A DNA stretch of 64,000 nt from Pontibacter amylolyticus (GCF_014638845.1 NZ_BMFP01000002.1:62001-126000), one strand, 5' to 3'; shown: positions 17,334-26,535, numbered from the stretch's first letter. Notes: generated by a model not told the origin, from the sequence alone. Program-made: numbers and translations.

Positions 17334-17850
17334 CAGCTTAGGTATAGGACATATAGTGCAGTTTGTGGTATTTGTGGCCTTGCAGATACTCTTAATGGAC
17401 AACCTGGTGCTGTTCGGCACCGGCTTCAGCTTCATCTACATCGCCTTCCTGCTTTTCCTGCCCCTTGAGATGAACCGGGTCCTGCTCCTGTTCCTGGGCT
17501 TTATAGCGGGCTTTGCAGTCGATATTTTTTATGACACGATGGGTATACACGCAGCGGCCAGTGTGCTGCTAGCCTATTTAAGACCCATGATATTGAACCT
17601 TCTCACACCGCGTGATGGTTACGATACGAATGACTCCGTGAACATACACATCATGGGCTGGCGCTGGTTTCTGGCGTACGCCCTCACCCTGATCCTGGCG
17701 CACCACACAGCAGTGTTTCTGCTCGAGATTTTCAGCCTGGAGGGTTTGTCGGCCGCAGTGCCCAAAATACTGCTGAGCACCTTGTTCACGGGAGTGGTTA
17801 TGGTTATATTGCAGTTACTGTTCTTCTCCCTTAAGAGAGCGAATAGATGA
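17326..17850 (+). CDS. mreD: Rod shape-determining protein MreD
   Basis: A 174-residue membrane protein with about five helices and few polar stretches, typical of MreD. Conserved family residues are in FLPLEMNRVLLLFLGFIAGFAVDIFYDTMGIHAAASVLLA. It sits between mreC (8-bp overlap) and mrdA (4-bp ATGA overlap). The identification rests on topology plus this invariant operon position. Confidence 0.92.
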   Translation: MNNSLGIGHIVQFVVFVALQILLMDNLVLFGTGFSFIYIAFLLFLPLEMNRVLLLFLGFIAGFAVDIFYDTMGIHAAASVLLAYLRPMILNLLTPRDGYDTNDSVNIHIMGWRWFLAYALTLILAHHTAVFLLEIFSLEGLSAAVPKILLSTLFTGVVMVILQLLFFSLKRANR

Positions 17851-19676
17851 ATTACCTCGAAAACAGAAAATACGTCATACAAGCAATCTTCCTGGTGGTG
17901 GGTGTGGTTTACGCACTGCGCCTTTTCTACATCCAGGTAGTGGACAGCAGCTACAAGCAGGCCGCTGAGACCAACGCGATCAAGACGGTTATCCAATACC
18001 CTTTCCGGGGCCTGATCTACGACCGCAACGGCGAGCTGCTGGTGCAAAACACGCCCGTGTACGACCTGATGATCGTGCCCAAAGAAGCCCGTAACATCGA
18101 CACACTGCGCCTGGCCGGCATGCTGGACATTACGCTGGAAGACGCCCGCGAGCGCTTCAAAAAGGCCCGCGCCTACTCCTGGGTGAAGCCCTCCATTTTT
18201 CAGCAGATGCTGAGCACCCAGGACTTTGCCCACATACAGGATAACCTGATCGATTTCCCCGGTTTTTACATCAACGCCCGTACCGCCCGCGGCTATCCGC
18301 ACCAGAGTCTGGGGCATGCGCTTGGCTATATCGCCGAGATCAGCCCCAAACAGCTCGAGGACAGCACCTACGCAGGCTACCGTCCTGGCGACTACATCGG
18401 CAAGGCAGGTATAGAGATGGCCTACGAAAAGTACCTGATGGGCAAGCGTGGCGTCAAATACAAGATGGTGAACGTGCGCGGCATCGACAAGGGCTCGTTT
18501 AAGGACGGTGCTTACGATACGCTATCCATAGCCGGTCAGAACATGGTGAGCACCATCGACCTGGATTTGCAGGCTTACGGCGAACACCTGATGAACGGTG
18601 CCAAGGGCAGTATTGTGGCTATAGAACCGAAGACGGGAGAGATCCTGGCCTATATCTCAGCACCTTTCTACGATCCGAACCTGTTTACCGGCAAAGACTA
18701 CGGCAAGAACTACATGCAGCTACTGCAGGATCCGGACAAGACCATGTTCAACCGTCCGATCATGGCCGACCGCAACCCGCCGGGCTCTATCTTCAAACTG
18801 ACACAGGCCTTGATCGCACTGGAAGATGGTGTAATAGACCCCAATACAAGGTATGCCTGCAACAAATCGCTGGTGAATTGCCACCCGCACCCCTCGCCGC
18901 TCGACTTGCGCGGTGCCGTGCAGCACTCCTGCAACCCCTGGTTCTTCCAGGCCTATAAGGCGCTCATCAACCAGGGCAAGTCCAAAAACACCTTTACCGA
19001 CACCTCGATTGGCCTGAGAGACTGGCGCGAGCATGTGCTGACTTTTGGCTTCGGCAAGAAACTGGGCATCGATATACCGGGCGAGAAGTCAGGTATCATC
19101 GCCTCCACTGACCTGTACGACCGTGTGTATGGCAAGGACCGCTGGAAATACTCCACCATCTACTCCCTCAGCATCGGGCAGGGCGAATTGGGTGTGACGC
19201 CGCTGCAGATGGCAAACTTTATGGCTATTGTCGCCAATAAAGGCTATTATGTGACCCCACACCTCATCCGTTCGATTGGCGAGGACGGTAAGCCCTTGGC
19301 AGAAAACTACGAACGTCACTATACCTCTGTAAAGCCTCATCACTTTGACCCGATTATAGAGGGCATGGCTGAAGTGGTACGCGCCGGTACAGGCCGAAAG
19401 GCCAGCCTGGGCAAAGTAGGTATAACCGTTTGCGGCAAAACCGGAACGGCCCAGAATCCGCAGGGCCCTGACCATGCCGTGTTCGTGGCTTTTGCCCCCA
19501 TGGAAGACCCAAAGATTGCCATTGCGGTGTATGTAGAGCACGGTAAGTGGGGCGGACAGTCAGCGGCTCCAATTGCGGGCCTGATGATCGAGCAGTACCT
19601 GACGGATACGGTAACGATCAAAGAGCAGGAGAAGTGGGTATTGAGCCGCGAGTATTTGAATATTAGATCGAAGTAA
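17847..19676 (+). CDS. mrdA: Penicillin-binding protein 2 (elongation transpeptidase)
   Basis: A 609-residue class B PBP that crosslinks peptidoglycan during side-wall growth. It has one N-terminal membrane helix (about 9-27), a PBP dimer domain (about 50-230, including YPFRGLIYDRNGELL) and a transpeptidase domain. The catalytic motifs are S314-I-F-K317 in NPPGSIFKL, S361-C-N363 and K531-T-G533 in CGKTGTAQ. The length is normal. It overlaps mreD by 4 bp and is 4 bp from rodA, its glycosyltransferase partner. Confidence 0.96.
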   Translation: MNYLENRKYVIQAIFLVVGVVYALRLFYIQVVDSSYKQAAETNAIKTVIQYPFRGLIYDRNGELLVQNTPVYDLMIVPKEARNIDTLRLAGMLDITLEDARERFKKARAYSWVKPSIFQQMLSTQDFAHIQDNLIDFPGFYINARTARGYPHQSLGHALGYIAEISPKQLEDSTYAGYRPGDYIGKAGIEMAYEKYLMGKRGVKYKMVNVRGIDKGSFKDGAYDTLSIAGQNMVSTIDLDLQAYGEHLMNGAKGSIVAIEPKTGEILAYISAPFYDPNLFTGKDYGKNYMQLLQDPDKTMFNRPIMADRNPPGSIFKLTQALIALEDGVIDPNTRYACNKSLVNCHPHPSPLDLRGAVQHSCNPWFFQAYKALINQGKSKNTFTDTSIGLRDWREHVLTFGFGKKLGIDIPGEKSGIIASTDLYDRVYGKDRWKYSTIYSLSIGQGELGVTPLQMANFMAIVANKGYYVTPHLIRSIGEDGKPLAENYERHYTSVKPHHFDPIIEGMAEVVRAGTGRKASLGKVGITVCGKTGTAQNPQGPDHAVFVAFAPMEDPKIAIAVYVEHGKWGGQSAAPIAGLMIEQYLTDTVTIKEQEKWVLSREYLNIRSK

Positions 19677-19680
19677 GGGT

Positions 19681-21006
19681 ATGTCAACAACGCAACATCG
19701 TGTACTTGGAGGAAAGATCGTGCAGCCTAGCAGCCGCCGCCAGTCAACCAGCGTGTTTGGCAATCTGGACTGGTTTACGGTGCTCATCTACTCTGTGCTG
19801 GTGGCGCTGGGCTGGATGAACATCTATGCCGTGGTGTACAGCCCCGACAACGTAGTGAACATCTTCAGCTTCGACATTAACTCGGGTAGGCAGCTAACGT
19901 TTATTGCAGCGGGTGTTATTCTAATAATAATATTGCTCGTAGTCGATTACAAGGTGTACGAGCACCTGGCTTATCCCATCTATGGCGGTATTATACTCCT
20001 ACTGCTCTTTACGCTGGCAGTAGCCAACCCTGTAGCAGGTTCACGCTCCTGGCTTGATTTGGGGGCTGGCTTTCGCCTACAGCCTGCCGAGCTTTCTAAG
20101 TTTGCCACGGCACTGGCCATCTCCAAATACCTGAGCCAGGTGAGCCTGCGCCAGCAGAAAATGAAAGACCAGATGATCCTGGCAGCCATTACCTTTTTGC
20201 CGGCCGTCATCATCATTCTGCAGAACGAAACGGGTTCGGCGCTGGTGTTCGGCGCCTTCATTCTGGCTTTCTTCCGCGAAGGCATGTCGCCACTCATCCT
20301 GATTATCGGTGGATCAGCAGCGGCCATCTTCATCCTGACCCTGCTCGTTCCGAAGCTATACCTGCTTATCGGCATTGCCGCCCTCATGGGCCTGGCCATG
20401 TTCCTGGACTACCGCCTCATGCGCCGCTTCAAGACCATGATCGCGCTCTTTGTGCTGGTGGTCGGCATGGTGTTCAGCGTAGACTATTTCGTGAATGACA
20501 TCCTGCAGCCGCACCAGCAGAACCGTATCAAGGCGCTGATTAATCCGGAGGCGGACCCGCTGGGCTATGGCTGGAACGTGACACAGTCAAAGATCGCGAT
20601 AGGCTCGGGCGGATTCTGGGGCAAGGGTTTTCTGGAGGGGACGCAGACCAAGTTCGACTTCGTGCCCGAGCAGAGTACCGACTTCATCTTCTGTACCATC
20701 GGCGAGGAGCACGGATGGGTGGGCAGCACGATTCTGATCGCCCTCTTCCTATTGCTGATGATGCGCATCGTCTACATTGCTGAGCGGCAGAAGTCCGTCT
20801 TCGGCCGCACCTATGGCTACTGCGTGGTGTCGGTTATCTTCTTCCACTTTGTCATTAACGTGGGCATGACCATTGGCCTGGCGCCCGTGGTAGGTATACC
20901 ACTGCCTTTCTTCAGCTACGGCGGTTCTTCGCTGTGGTCGTTTACCATCCTGCTGTTTATCCTGCTGGCCATCGATGCGAACCGGAACAGGGAGTTGGTA
21001 AGGTAA
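19681..21006 (+). CDS. rodA: RodA peptidoglycan glycosyltransferase
   Basis: A 441-residue SEDS protein with about ten membrane helices. It polymerises lipid II together with PBP2. Family motifs include PVAGSRSWLDLGAGFRLQPA, QNETGSALVFGAF, FVPEQSTDFIFCTIGEEHG and the C-terminal PLPFFSYGGSSLWSF. An N-terminal polar extension of about 30 residues precedes the first helix. It is the last gene of the elongasome operon. Its TAA stop is directly followed by GGTATAG. Confidence 0.95.
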   Translation: MSTTQHRVLGGKIVQPSSRRQSTSVFGNLDWFTVLIYSVLVALGWMNIYAVVYSPDNVVNIFSFDINSGRQLTFIAAGVILIIILLVVDYKVYEHLAYPIYGGIILLLLFTLAVANPVAGSRSWLDLGAGFRLQPAELSKFATALAISKYLSQVSLRQQKMKDQMILAAITFLPAVIIILQNETGSALVFGAFILAFFREGMSPLILIIGGSAAAIFILTLLVPKLYLLIGIAALMGLAMFLDYRLMRRFKTMIALFVLVVGMVFSVDYFVNDILQPHQQNRIKALINPEADPLGYGWNVTQSKIAIGSGGFWGKGFLEGTQTKFDFVPEQSTDFIFCTIGEEHGWVGSTILIALFLLLMMRIVYIAERQKSVFGRTYGYCVVSVIFFHFVINVGMTIGLAPVVGIPLPFFSYGGSSLWSFTILLFILLAIDANRNRELVR

Positions 21007-21037
21007 GGTATAGCAAAAGGTACTTCACTACAGAAAG

Positions 21038-21096
21038 CGGCCAGTGCAGCGGGATGCTCTTTTTAGGGTGATTCTGACGCACTGGCCGTTTTGTTT
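21038..21096 (+). terminator. Probable terminator after rodA
   Basis: CGGCCAGTGC at 21038-21047 and GCACTGGCCG at 21079-21088 form a perfect 10-bp stem, followed by TTTTGTTTCT. The 31-nt loop is long for a terminator but contains no further obvious structure. Confidence 0.55.
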
Positions 21097-21358
21097 CTAT
21101 TGATGCCCCTCCCACAGCATTAATTTCCCATCTATCGCCGTATCAAATCACCACAACTACAGACACAACAAACCGTAATCATATATTGCTGACAATCATT
21201 ATTTTACAACCACACAAAGGCACTATCTGCAAACTTGTGCGTCTGCTGTTAAGGGGTGGTCGGCGGCATTACTCCACTTGCAGCACTAGCTGAGACTCCT
21301 GATACATTGTATATCTGATTTACAGCATCAAAACTATCTGCTTTACACTTATACCTCC

Positions 21359-21631
21359 ATGCCTAAATTTGTCATTGAAAGAGAGATACCGGATGCCGGC
21401 AAGCTGACACCGGATCAGTTGAAATCCATTTCACAAACCTCCTGCGGCGTGCTCGACAAGATGGGGCCGAAGATCCAATGGGTCCAGAGCTACGTGACTG
21501 ACGATAAGATTTACTGCATCTACAATGCGCCGAACGAAGATATGGTGCGGGAGCATGCCAGGCAGGGAGGCTTTCCGGCCAATAAGATAAGCAGGGTGGG
21601 CACGGTCATAGACCCAACGACAGCAGAGTAA
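21359..21631 (+). CDS. DUF4242 domain protein
   Basis: A 90-residue protein of the DUF4242 family: MPKFVIEREIPDAGKLT, then the SYVTDDKIYCIYNAPNEDMVREHARQGGFP core. The fold is a small ferredoxin-like alpha/beta barrel. One Streptomyces member has been described as nickel-binding, but no metal role can be assigned here. It stands alone, preceded by about 260 bp of non-coding DNA after the rodA terminator, and a TATACC word ends 2 bp before its ATG. Confidence 0.85.
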   Translation: MPKFVIEREIPDAGKLTPDQLKSISQTSCGVLDKMGPKIQWVQSYVTDDKIYCIYNAPNEDMVREHARQGGFPANKISRVGTVIDPTTAE

Positions 21632-21691
21632 AAATACCGTTGCATGGCCTTACGCGAAAGGTTAATCGGGAATTAAATCTTTGTTGCAGGT

Positions 21692-22816
21692 TTATTTCCT
21701 GGGGCTATACCTGATCAGTGACGTTGCTGTCAGCTTCGTAACAGGCTGTCCGGTTTTTGGATTAATGAATCGCACCAACCCCTGTCGCATGAGTCTTTCG
21801 TAGGCTGCAGCATAATTCGACAGGGTATAGTGCGTGCCCAAACTGTGCTGCTCGTAGATGTACTGCAGCGAGCGGTTGTTGCATCTTGTCGTATCTCCCG
21901 ATAATTCCTGTGCCAACCTGGCTACAGCGTATTTGTAATGCTCCTGGAACAGGGACATCTGCTGCGCCTGCAGATTAACCCCGAATAGCGGCACCCCGTC
22001 TTCCTGGTAGTCGCTATACCCTTCCAGCAACTCTTTGAGCCTGGTATACGCTTGCGCTGACGTGGAGGCTAGCACAAGGTAGTAACCTGTCTGTTTTTTG
22101 TCAGGAAGATTAATCCGGAACCTTAAGGTATAGAAGCCTCTCCTGCTGAAAGTTTCTTCAAAGCAATCGAGCAAATACTCCTCTCTCCTGTCTGCGTTCC
22201 TGTTCTGCTTATAGAAGCCCTTAATCTGCTCCAGCCGTTCCTCAAAGATTTTCTGAAACAAGCTATCAGGCTTGGCCTTTTTCACGGCAGCCTCCAAGGT
22301 TTTCGGGTTGAAAAGCATCAGCAGGTCCGATGCACTGGTCTGAACAGCATGAAGCAGGAGTTGCTGTGCTATACCTTCCTCAACAGGGTTAAGAAAAGCG
22401 AGGGCCGGTTGACCTGCTTCCAGGATCTGCTCTGCCAGCGCCTCCCCGCTCTCCTCCAGCAGCATGACCGGCGGATGCACCAAGTCTTGGTAAAACGGCA
22501 GGTGCTCTACCTGCTCCTGCAGTTCAGCCAACGCAGGCTGGTCAGCGTCATAAAAGACAGTTTTTATACCTTGATTCAGATCGAGCCGGGAGCCAGTGCT
22601 TTTGTATACCTGCCGTAGCAGCTGCAATGCGGCGGGGGCCGGTTCGTCACGCTCTAGCCCAGCTTGCAAATCCATAAAGCGCATTCGTGTTTCAAACATA
22701 CCAACTTGCTGCAGCCTGGTAGTGGCCCAAACTTCAAAAATACGGGGCAGCAGCTCAGCTTTGATTTCTGAGGCTGTTCTTTCGATCTTAAAGAAGTCGC
22801 GGGGTGCTGCGGACAT
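21692..22816 (-). CDS. TcmP-like protein (three-Cys-motif partner family), degenerate
   Basis: A 374-residue protein whose overall pattern matches TcmP, the methyltransferase-like partner of three-Cys-motif (DUF5131/Gp37-Gp68) radical SAM proteins. The recognisable points are: an N-terminal FFKIERTASEIKAELLPRIF; a motif-I position FMDLQAGLE where the family has FIDLFAGPG; FLNPVE where the family has FIDPWG; LMLFNPKTLEAAV for FFFNYNRIN; and the C-terminal IYEQHSLGTHYTLSNYAAAY helix-turn-helix. Both catalytic-type motifs are altered, and no three-Cys partner gene is next to it. It may be an inactive or repurposed homologue. The family comparison is from memory, not an alignment. Confidence 0.7.
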   Translation of the reverse strand: MSAAPRDFFKIERTASEIKAELLPRIFEVWATTRLQQVGMFETRMRFMDLQAGLERDEPAPAALQLLRQVYKSTGSRLDLNQGIKTVFYDADQPALAELQEQVEHLPFYQDLVHPPVMLLEESGEALAEQILEAGQPALAFLNPVEEGIAQQLLLHAVQTSASDLLMLFNPKTLEAAVKKAKPDSLFQKIFEERLEQIKGFYKQNRNADRREEYLLDCFEETFSRRGFYTLRFRINLPDKKQTGYYLVLASTSAQAYTRLKELLEGYSDYQEDGVPLFGVNLQAQQMSLFQEHYKYAVARLAQELSGDTTRCNNRSLQYIYEQHSLGTHYTLSNYAAAYERLMRQGLVRFINPKTGQPVTKLTATSLIRYSPRK

Positions 22817-22905
22817 GAATGGGGTATTGTGCTGTAAAGGTCTGTAATGCCTAACCTGTACGGATGTATTGCTTCAGGTATACAAAGTTAAAGCTTAATC
22901 AAACA

Positions 22906-22938
22906 AAAAGCCCTTGCAACTTCCGTTACAAGGGCTTT
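22906..22938 (-). terminator. Terminator after tRNA-Leu
   Basis: Read on the minus strand, AAGCCCTTG pairs with CAAGGGCTT across a 12-nt loop and is followed by TTTTTGTTT. It lies 15 bp beyond the 3' end of tRNA-Leu. Confidence 0.8.
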
Positions 22939-22953
22939 CTTCAGTTTATTCAG

Positions 22954-23037
22954 TACCAGGAGCGGGAATCGAACCCGCACGAGCTTGCGCTCACAAGATT
23001 TTAAGTCTTGCGTGTCTACCAATTCCACCATCCCGGC
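22954..23037 (-). tRNA. tRNA-Leu, anticodon TAA
   Basis: An 84-nt tRNA on the minus strand. The acceptor stem GCCGGGA pairs with TCCTGGT using G-T wobbles. The D-loop is AATTGGTAGAC, the anticodon loop CTTAAAA holds TAA, and a class II variable arm (GTGAGCGCAAGCTCGT region) marks tRNA-Leu. The T-arm reads GGTTCGATTCC. The 3' CCA is not encoded. Confidence 0.95.
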
Positions 23038-23070
23038 GCCTTCCGAAGCGTTTTTCGGAGAGGTGACTTT

Positions 23071-23105
23071 AAAAAACAAAGACGTTGCTTATCACAACGT
23101 CTTTG
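23071..23105 (-). terminator. Terminator between tRNA-Gly and tRNA-Leu
   Basis: CAAAGACGTTG at 23077-23087 and CAACGTCTTTG at 23095-23105 form a perfect 11-bp stem with a 7-nt loop. On the minus strand it is followed by TTTTTT (23071-23076). It separates the two tRNA genes, so tRNA-Leu would need read-through or its own promoter. Confidence 0.8.
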
Positions 23106-23122
23106 TCAATTTGCCTTTTTTG

Positions 23123-23195
23123 AGCGGGAGACGAGGTTCGAACTCGCGACCTCGACCTTGGCAAGGTCGCGCTCTACCAACTGAGCTACTCCCGC
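23123..23195 (-). tRNA. tRNA-Gly, anticodon GCC
   Basis: A 73-nt tRNA on the minus strand. The acceptor stem GCGGGAG pairs with CTCCCGC. The D-loop is AGCTCAGTTGGTAGAGC, the anticodon loop TTGCCAA holds GCC, and the T-arm contains GTTCGAACC. The 3' CCA is not encoded. Confidence 0.96.
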
Positions 23196-23235
23196 TTTTA
23201 GTCATTCCCTAAACCCCCTGAGCGATTTAGTGATA

Positions 23236-23265
23236 CAAAGATATAGACAAAAATTCAGAAGTCAA
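23236..23265 (-). promoter_or_regulatory. Promoter for the tRNA-Gly / tRNA-Leu pair
   Basis: On the minus strand, TTG (complement of 23263-23265) is followed after 19 bp by TATCTTTG (complement of 23236-23243). This is an excellent match to the Bacteroidota -33/-7 consensus. The tRNA-Gly 5' end lies 41 bp downstream of the -7 box. Confidence 0.8.
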
Positions 23266-23362
23266 GAGGCAGCGCTAAAATTTTCCGTCACTTTTTCATT
23301 TTCCCCTGATTTTCAGAGAGTAAATTTTTCGAAAAATCTTAGGCACAGCCCCGCTATACCTT

Positions 23363-25993
23363 TCAGCGCACCGTCTCGCCTTTGTCTTTCAACAATAATT
23401 TGAGCTCGTTGAGTTTCAAAAGTGCCTCCACAGGCGTTATGGTGTTAATGTCAAGCTGCTCCATCAGCTCTTTTACGCGCAGGAGCTGTGGGTCCTGCAG
23501 CTCGAACATGCTCAGCTGGAAGTTGTTCTTTGGCGCCGTCTTCATGCGCTGCTTCGGTGCCTGCTCCGACACTTTTTCCTTCTCGAGGTGGTGCATGATC
23601 TCGTCGGCCCGCAGCACCACGCTGTTGGGCATACCGGCCATCTGGGCCACGTGTATACCGAAGCTGTGCTCGCTGCCGCCCTCCACCAGTTTGCGCATGA
23701 ACAGGATCTTGCCGCCCGTCTCCTTCACCGACACGTTGAAGTTCTTCACGCGAGGGAAGTCCTCGGCCAGCTGGTTCAGTTCGTGGTAGTGCGTGGCGAA
23801 TAGCGTTTTGGCCCGGAACTTCGGGTGGTTGTGCAGGTGCTCAACAATGGCCCAGGCGATGGAAATGCCGTCGTAGGTGCTTGTACCACGCCCGATCTCG
23901 TCCATCAGCACCAGGCTGCGGTCCGAGAGGTTGTTGAGGATGCTGGCCGTCTCGGTCATCTCCACCATAAACGTGGACTCGCCCTTCGAGAGGTTGTCCG
24001 AAGCGCCCACACGGGTAAAGATCTTGTCGATGATGCCGATCTGGGCTGCCTCGGCCGGCACAAAGCAACCGACCTGCGCCATCAGCACGATCAGGGCCGT
24101 CTGGCGCAGCAGGGCACTTTTACCGGCCATGTTCGGACCCGTGATGATGATGACCTGCTGCTCTTCGTTGTCTAGGTAGATGTCGTTGGGCACGTACTCC
24201 TCCCCCAGCGGCAGTTGCTTCTCGATCACCGGATGGCGGCCTTTCTTAATGTCCAGCACGCGGCTCTCGCTTACCTCCGGCTTCACGTAGTTGCCAGCCA
24301 GGGCTATACCTGCGAAGGCACTCAGGCAGTCGATGACGGCAATGACTTTGGCGTTTTGTTGTATCTGCCCCACGTAATCCATCGCCTGCAGCACCAGTTC
24401 GTTGAAGAGGCCGAACTCGATGGTATAGATGCGCTCCTCGGCATTCAGTATCTTCTCTTCGTAGGTTTTGAGCTCCTCGGTAATGTAGCGCTCGGCGTTC
24501 ACCAGCGTCTGCTTGCGGATCCAGCTGGCCGGCACTTTGTCTTTGTGCGCGTGCGTCACCTCCAGGTAGTAGCCAAACACCTTGTTGTAGGCAATTTTGA
24601 GGGAGCTTATACCTGTATTCTTCACCTCGCGCTGCTGCAGCTGGGCCAGGTAGTCCTTGCCCGAAAAGGCGATCTGGCGCAGCTCGTCCAGCTCCTCGTT
24701 CACGCCGTCATTGATCATGTTGCCCTGGTTGGTAAGCATCGGGGCGTCGGGTTTCAGGATGTTCTTGATCTCCTCGCGCAGGCCATCGCAAGGCGCCAGT
24801 TGGTCGGCCAGCTTTACGAGCGCAGGTATACCGCTGGCGGCTAGCATTTTTTTGATCGGCTGGATCGCGTCCAGTGCCTTGGCTAGCTGCATCAGTTCCC
24901 GTGGATTGACGCGACGCACAGCCACTTTGGAGATGAGGCGCTCGAGGTCGTTGATCTGCTTGAGGTGCAGGTAGAGCTCGTCAAGCAACTCGCTGTGTTT
25001 GGTCAGTGCTTCCACCGTGTCGAGCCGGCGCCTGATCTGTACCACGTCTTTCAGCGGCAACACTACCCATTTTTTTAGCAGACGCGCGCCCATTGGTGTG
25101 GTGGTCTGGTCGAGGATCTGGATCAGCGGCACGCCGTCCTGGTTCTGCGGGTAGACCAGCTCGAGGTTGCGCACGGTGAAGCGGTCGAGCCATACATATT
25201 TATCCTCCTCCAAACGGGAGATGGTGGCGATGTGGCTGATCTCGTGATGGTGCGTTTCGGACAGGTAATGGAGAATGGCACCCGCTGAGGTGATCGCCTC
25301 CTGCATGCCTTCTATCCCAAAGCCTTTGAGGGAAGTGGTGTTAAAATGCCGCGTCAGGGACTCGTAGGCAAAGTCGTAGCTAAACACCCATTCCTCCAGC
25401 GCATAGTACCTGAAATCGGGACCATAGCTTTGGAAGAAGGTTTCTTTCTCGCGCTTACAAAACAGCACTTCCGCCGGTGCCAAGCTCTGCAGCAATTTGC
25501 CCACGTAATTCTTGTCGCCCTGCGCCGTGATGAACTCGCCTGTGGAGATATCCAGAAAGGAGACGCCCGCCTCTGTCTTGCCGAAATGCACGGCTGCCAG
25601 GTAGTTGTTGCTGCGTCGCTCCAGCACCTGATCGTTAAAAGAAACGCCCGGTGTTACCAGTTCGGTTACCCCCCGCTTCACAATGCCTTTCACCGATTTC
25701 GGGTCCTCCAGCTGGTCGCAAATCGCGACGCGCTCGCCGGCACGTACCAACTTGGGCAGGTAGGTGTCGAGGGAGTGATGCGGGAAACCAGCCAGTGCCG
25801 TCTCAGAAGAGGAACCAGCTCCGCGCTTGGTCAGCACGATGTCCAATATCTTACTGGCCTTGATGGCGTCCTCGCCAAAGGTTTCGTAGAAGTCCCCTAC
25901 CCTGAATAGCAGCAATGCGCCCGGATGCTTGGCCTTAATGGCGTTGTATTGCTTCATCAGTGGGGTTACAGTGCCGTTGTCTCCTCCTTTCAT
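23363..25993 (-). CDS. mutS: DNA mismatch repair ATPase MutS
   Basis: An 876-residue MutS. The mismatch-wedge motif is GDFYETFG (F35-Y-E37). The Walker A loop GPNMAGKS begins near residue 618, followed by the Walker B and signature region STFMVEMTETASIL and LVLMDEIGRGTST. A C-terminal helix-turn-helix tail is present. The length and all key residues are normal for MutS1. A TATACC word overlaps the end of the gene region just past the stop. Confidence 0.97.
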   Translation of the reverse strand: MKGGDNGTVTPLMKQYNAIKAKHPGALLLFRVGDFYETFGEDAIKASKILDIVLTKRGAGSSSETALAGFPHHSLDTYLPKLVRAGERVAICDQLEDPKSVKGIVKRGVTELVTPGVSFNDQVLERRSNNYLAAVHFGKTEAGVSFLDISTGEFITAQGDKNYVGKLLQSLAPAEVLFCKREKETFFQSYGPDFRYYALEEWVFSYDFAYESLTRHFNTTSLKGFGIEGMQEAITSAGAILHYLSETHHHEISHIATISRLEEDKYVWLDRFTVRNLELVYPQNQDGVPLIQILDQTTTPMGARLLKKWVVLPLKDVVQIRRRLDTVEALTKHSELLDELYLHLKQINDLERLISKVAVRRVNPRELMQLAKALDAIQPIKKMLAASGIPALVKLADQLAPCDGLREEIKNILKPDAPMLTNQGNMINDGVNEELDELRQIAFSGKDYLAQLQQREVKNTGISSLKIAYNKVFGYYLEVTHAHKDKVPASWIRKQTLVNAERYITEELKTYEEKILNAEERIYTIEFGLFNELVLQAMDYVGQIQQNAKVIAVIDCLSAFAGIALAGNYVKPEVSESRVLDIKKGRHPVIEKQLPLGEEYVPNDIYLDNEEQQVIIITGPNMAGKSALLRQTALIVLMAQVGCFVPAEAAQIGIIDKIFTRVGASDNLSKGESTFMVEMTETASILNNLSDRSLVLMDEIGRGTSTYDGISIAWAIVEHLHNHPKFRAKTLFATHYHELNQLAEDFPRVKNFNVSVKETGGKILFMRKLVEGGSEHSFGIHVAQMAGMPNSVVLRADEIMHHLEKEKVSEQAPKQRMKTAPKNNFQLSMFELQDPQLLRVKELMEQLDINTITPVEALLKLNELKLLLKDKGETVR

Positions 25994-26139
25994 ACCTGTA
26001 TATCTTTGCTGGGATATTATCTTCCCGATTAATCTTAAGTTTTAAATAGTGCGAGCGTCCTTGCTCGTGGATGCTATAGCGAAGCCGCTGGGCCCAAGTA
26101 TAGGCATAGCCTACTTTGATTCATAGCAAATGCTTATTT
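25994..26139. other. Non-coding region upstream of mutS
   Basis: No gene is seen. A short imperfect hairpin (GCGAGC at 26051-26056 with GCTCGT at 26063-26068) lies in the middle. This stretch runs straight into a dispersed repeat copy that begins near 26140, so the whole 620-bp space between mutS and the methyltransferase gene is non-coding. Confidence 0.45.
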
Positions 26140-26392
26140 CAGGTATAGCAACCAGCATTGTTCTATAGCTTCGCCTGTGCGGCGGGCACCTACTTTTTTT
26201 CTTGACAAAAAAAGTAGGCAAAAAAGTCAAGACGATTTTAAACTCGCTGACCGCTCAAACACAAAATCGTCAAGAGTGCACGTGGCAAGCGTGATCTGCT
26301 TCGTTGCTCCCGTGCAAGTTAGTCTTTCAATGCCTGCCAGTGGTTCGTGTTACAGAGGCTATATCTACAAACTGCCAGTAGCAGCAATCCCC
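26140..26392 (+). repeat. Dispersed repeat element, copy 1
   Basis: About 253 bp that align, in reverse orientation, with 37468-37727. Internal structure includes a perfect hairpin CCTACTTTTTTT / AAAAAAAGTAGG (about 26189-26218). A second stem GACGATTTT / AAAATCGTC flanks a conserved loop containing CTCGCTGACCGCTCAAA. The left end carries GGTATAGCAACC. An open frame at 26177-26398 lies entirely inside the element and is not a credible gene. Similar sequences are, from memory, scattered through Bacteroidota genomes. Confidence 0.85.
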
Positions 26393-26481
26393 TCTTGAGA
26401 GGGGCAGGGGCGTGTTAGTGTCAAATCAGTAAGAGTACCGAACTGCATCCACTAAGAAGCTATAGCTGGAAGATGGCAGAA

Positions 26482-26515
26482 CAGAATCCTGTCAATCCTA
26501 AAATCCTGCAAATCC
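26482..26515 (+). repeat. Short dispersed repeat (AATCCTGTCAATCC type), copy 1
   Basis: A stretch of repeated AATCCTG units. Its reverse complement recurs with few changes at about 37108-37142. It lies on the same outer side of the larger repeat element as its counterpart, so the two loci share an extended, inverted layout. Confidence 0.7.
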
Positions 26516-26535
26516 TGATTCTGACAGCCTTTTCG

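Noticed and set aside
26177..26398. A 73-codon open frame on the plus strand
   Set aside because: It lies entirely inside dispersed repeat copy 1. Its codons follow the repeat's hairpins and the counterpart copy does not preserve the frame, so it is not a gene.
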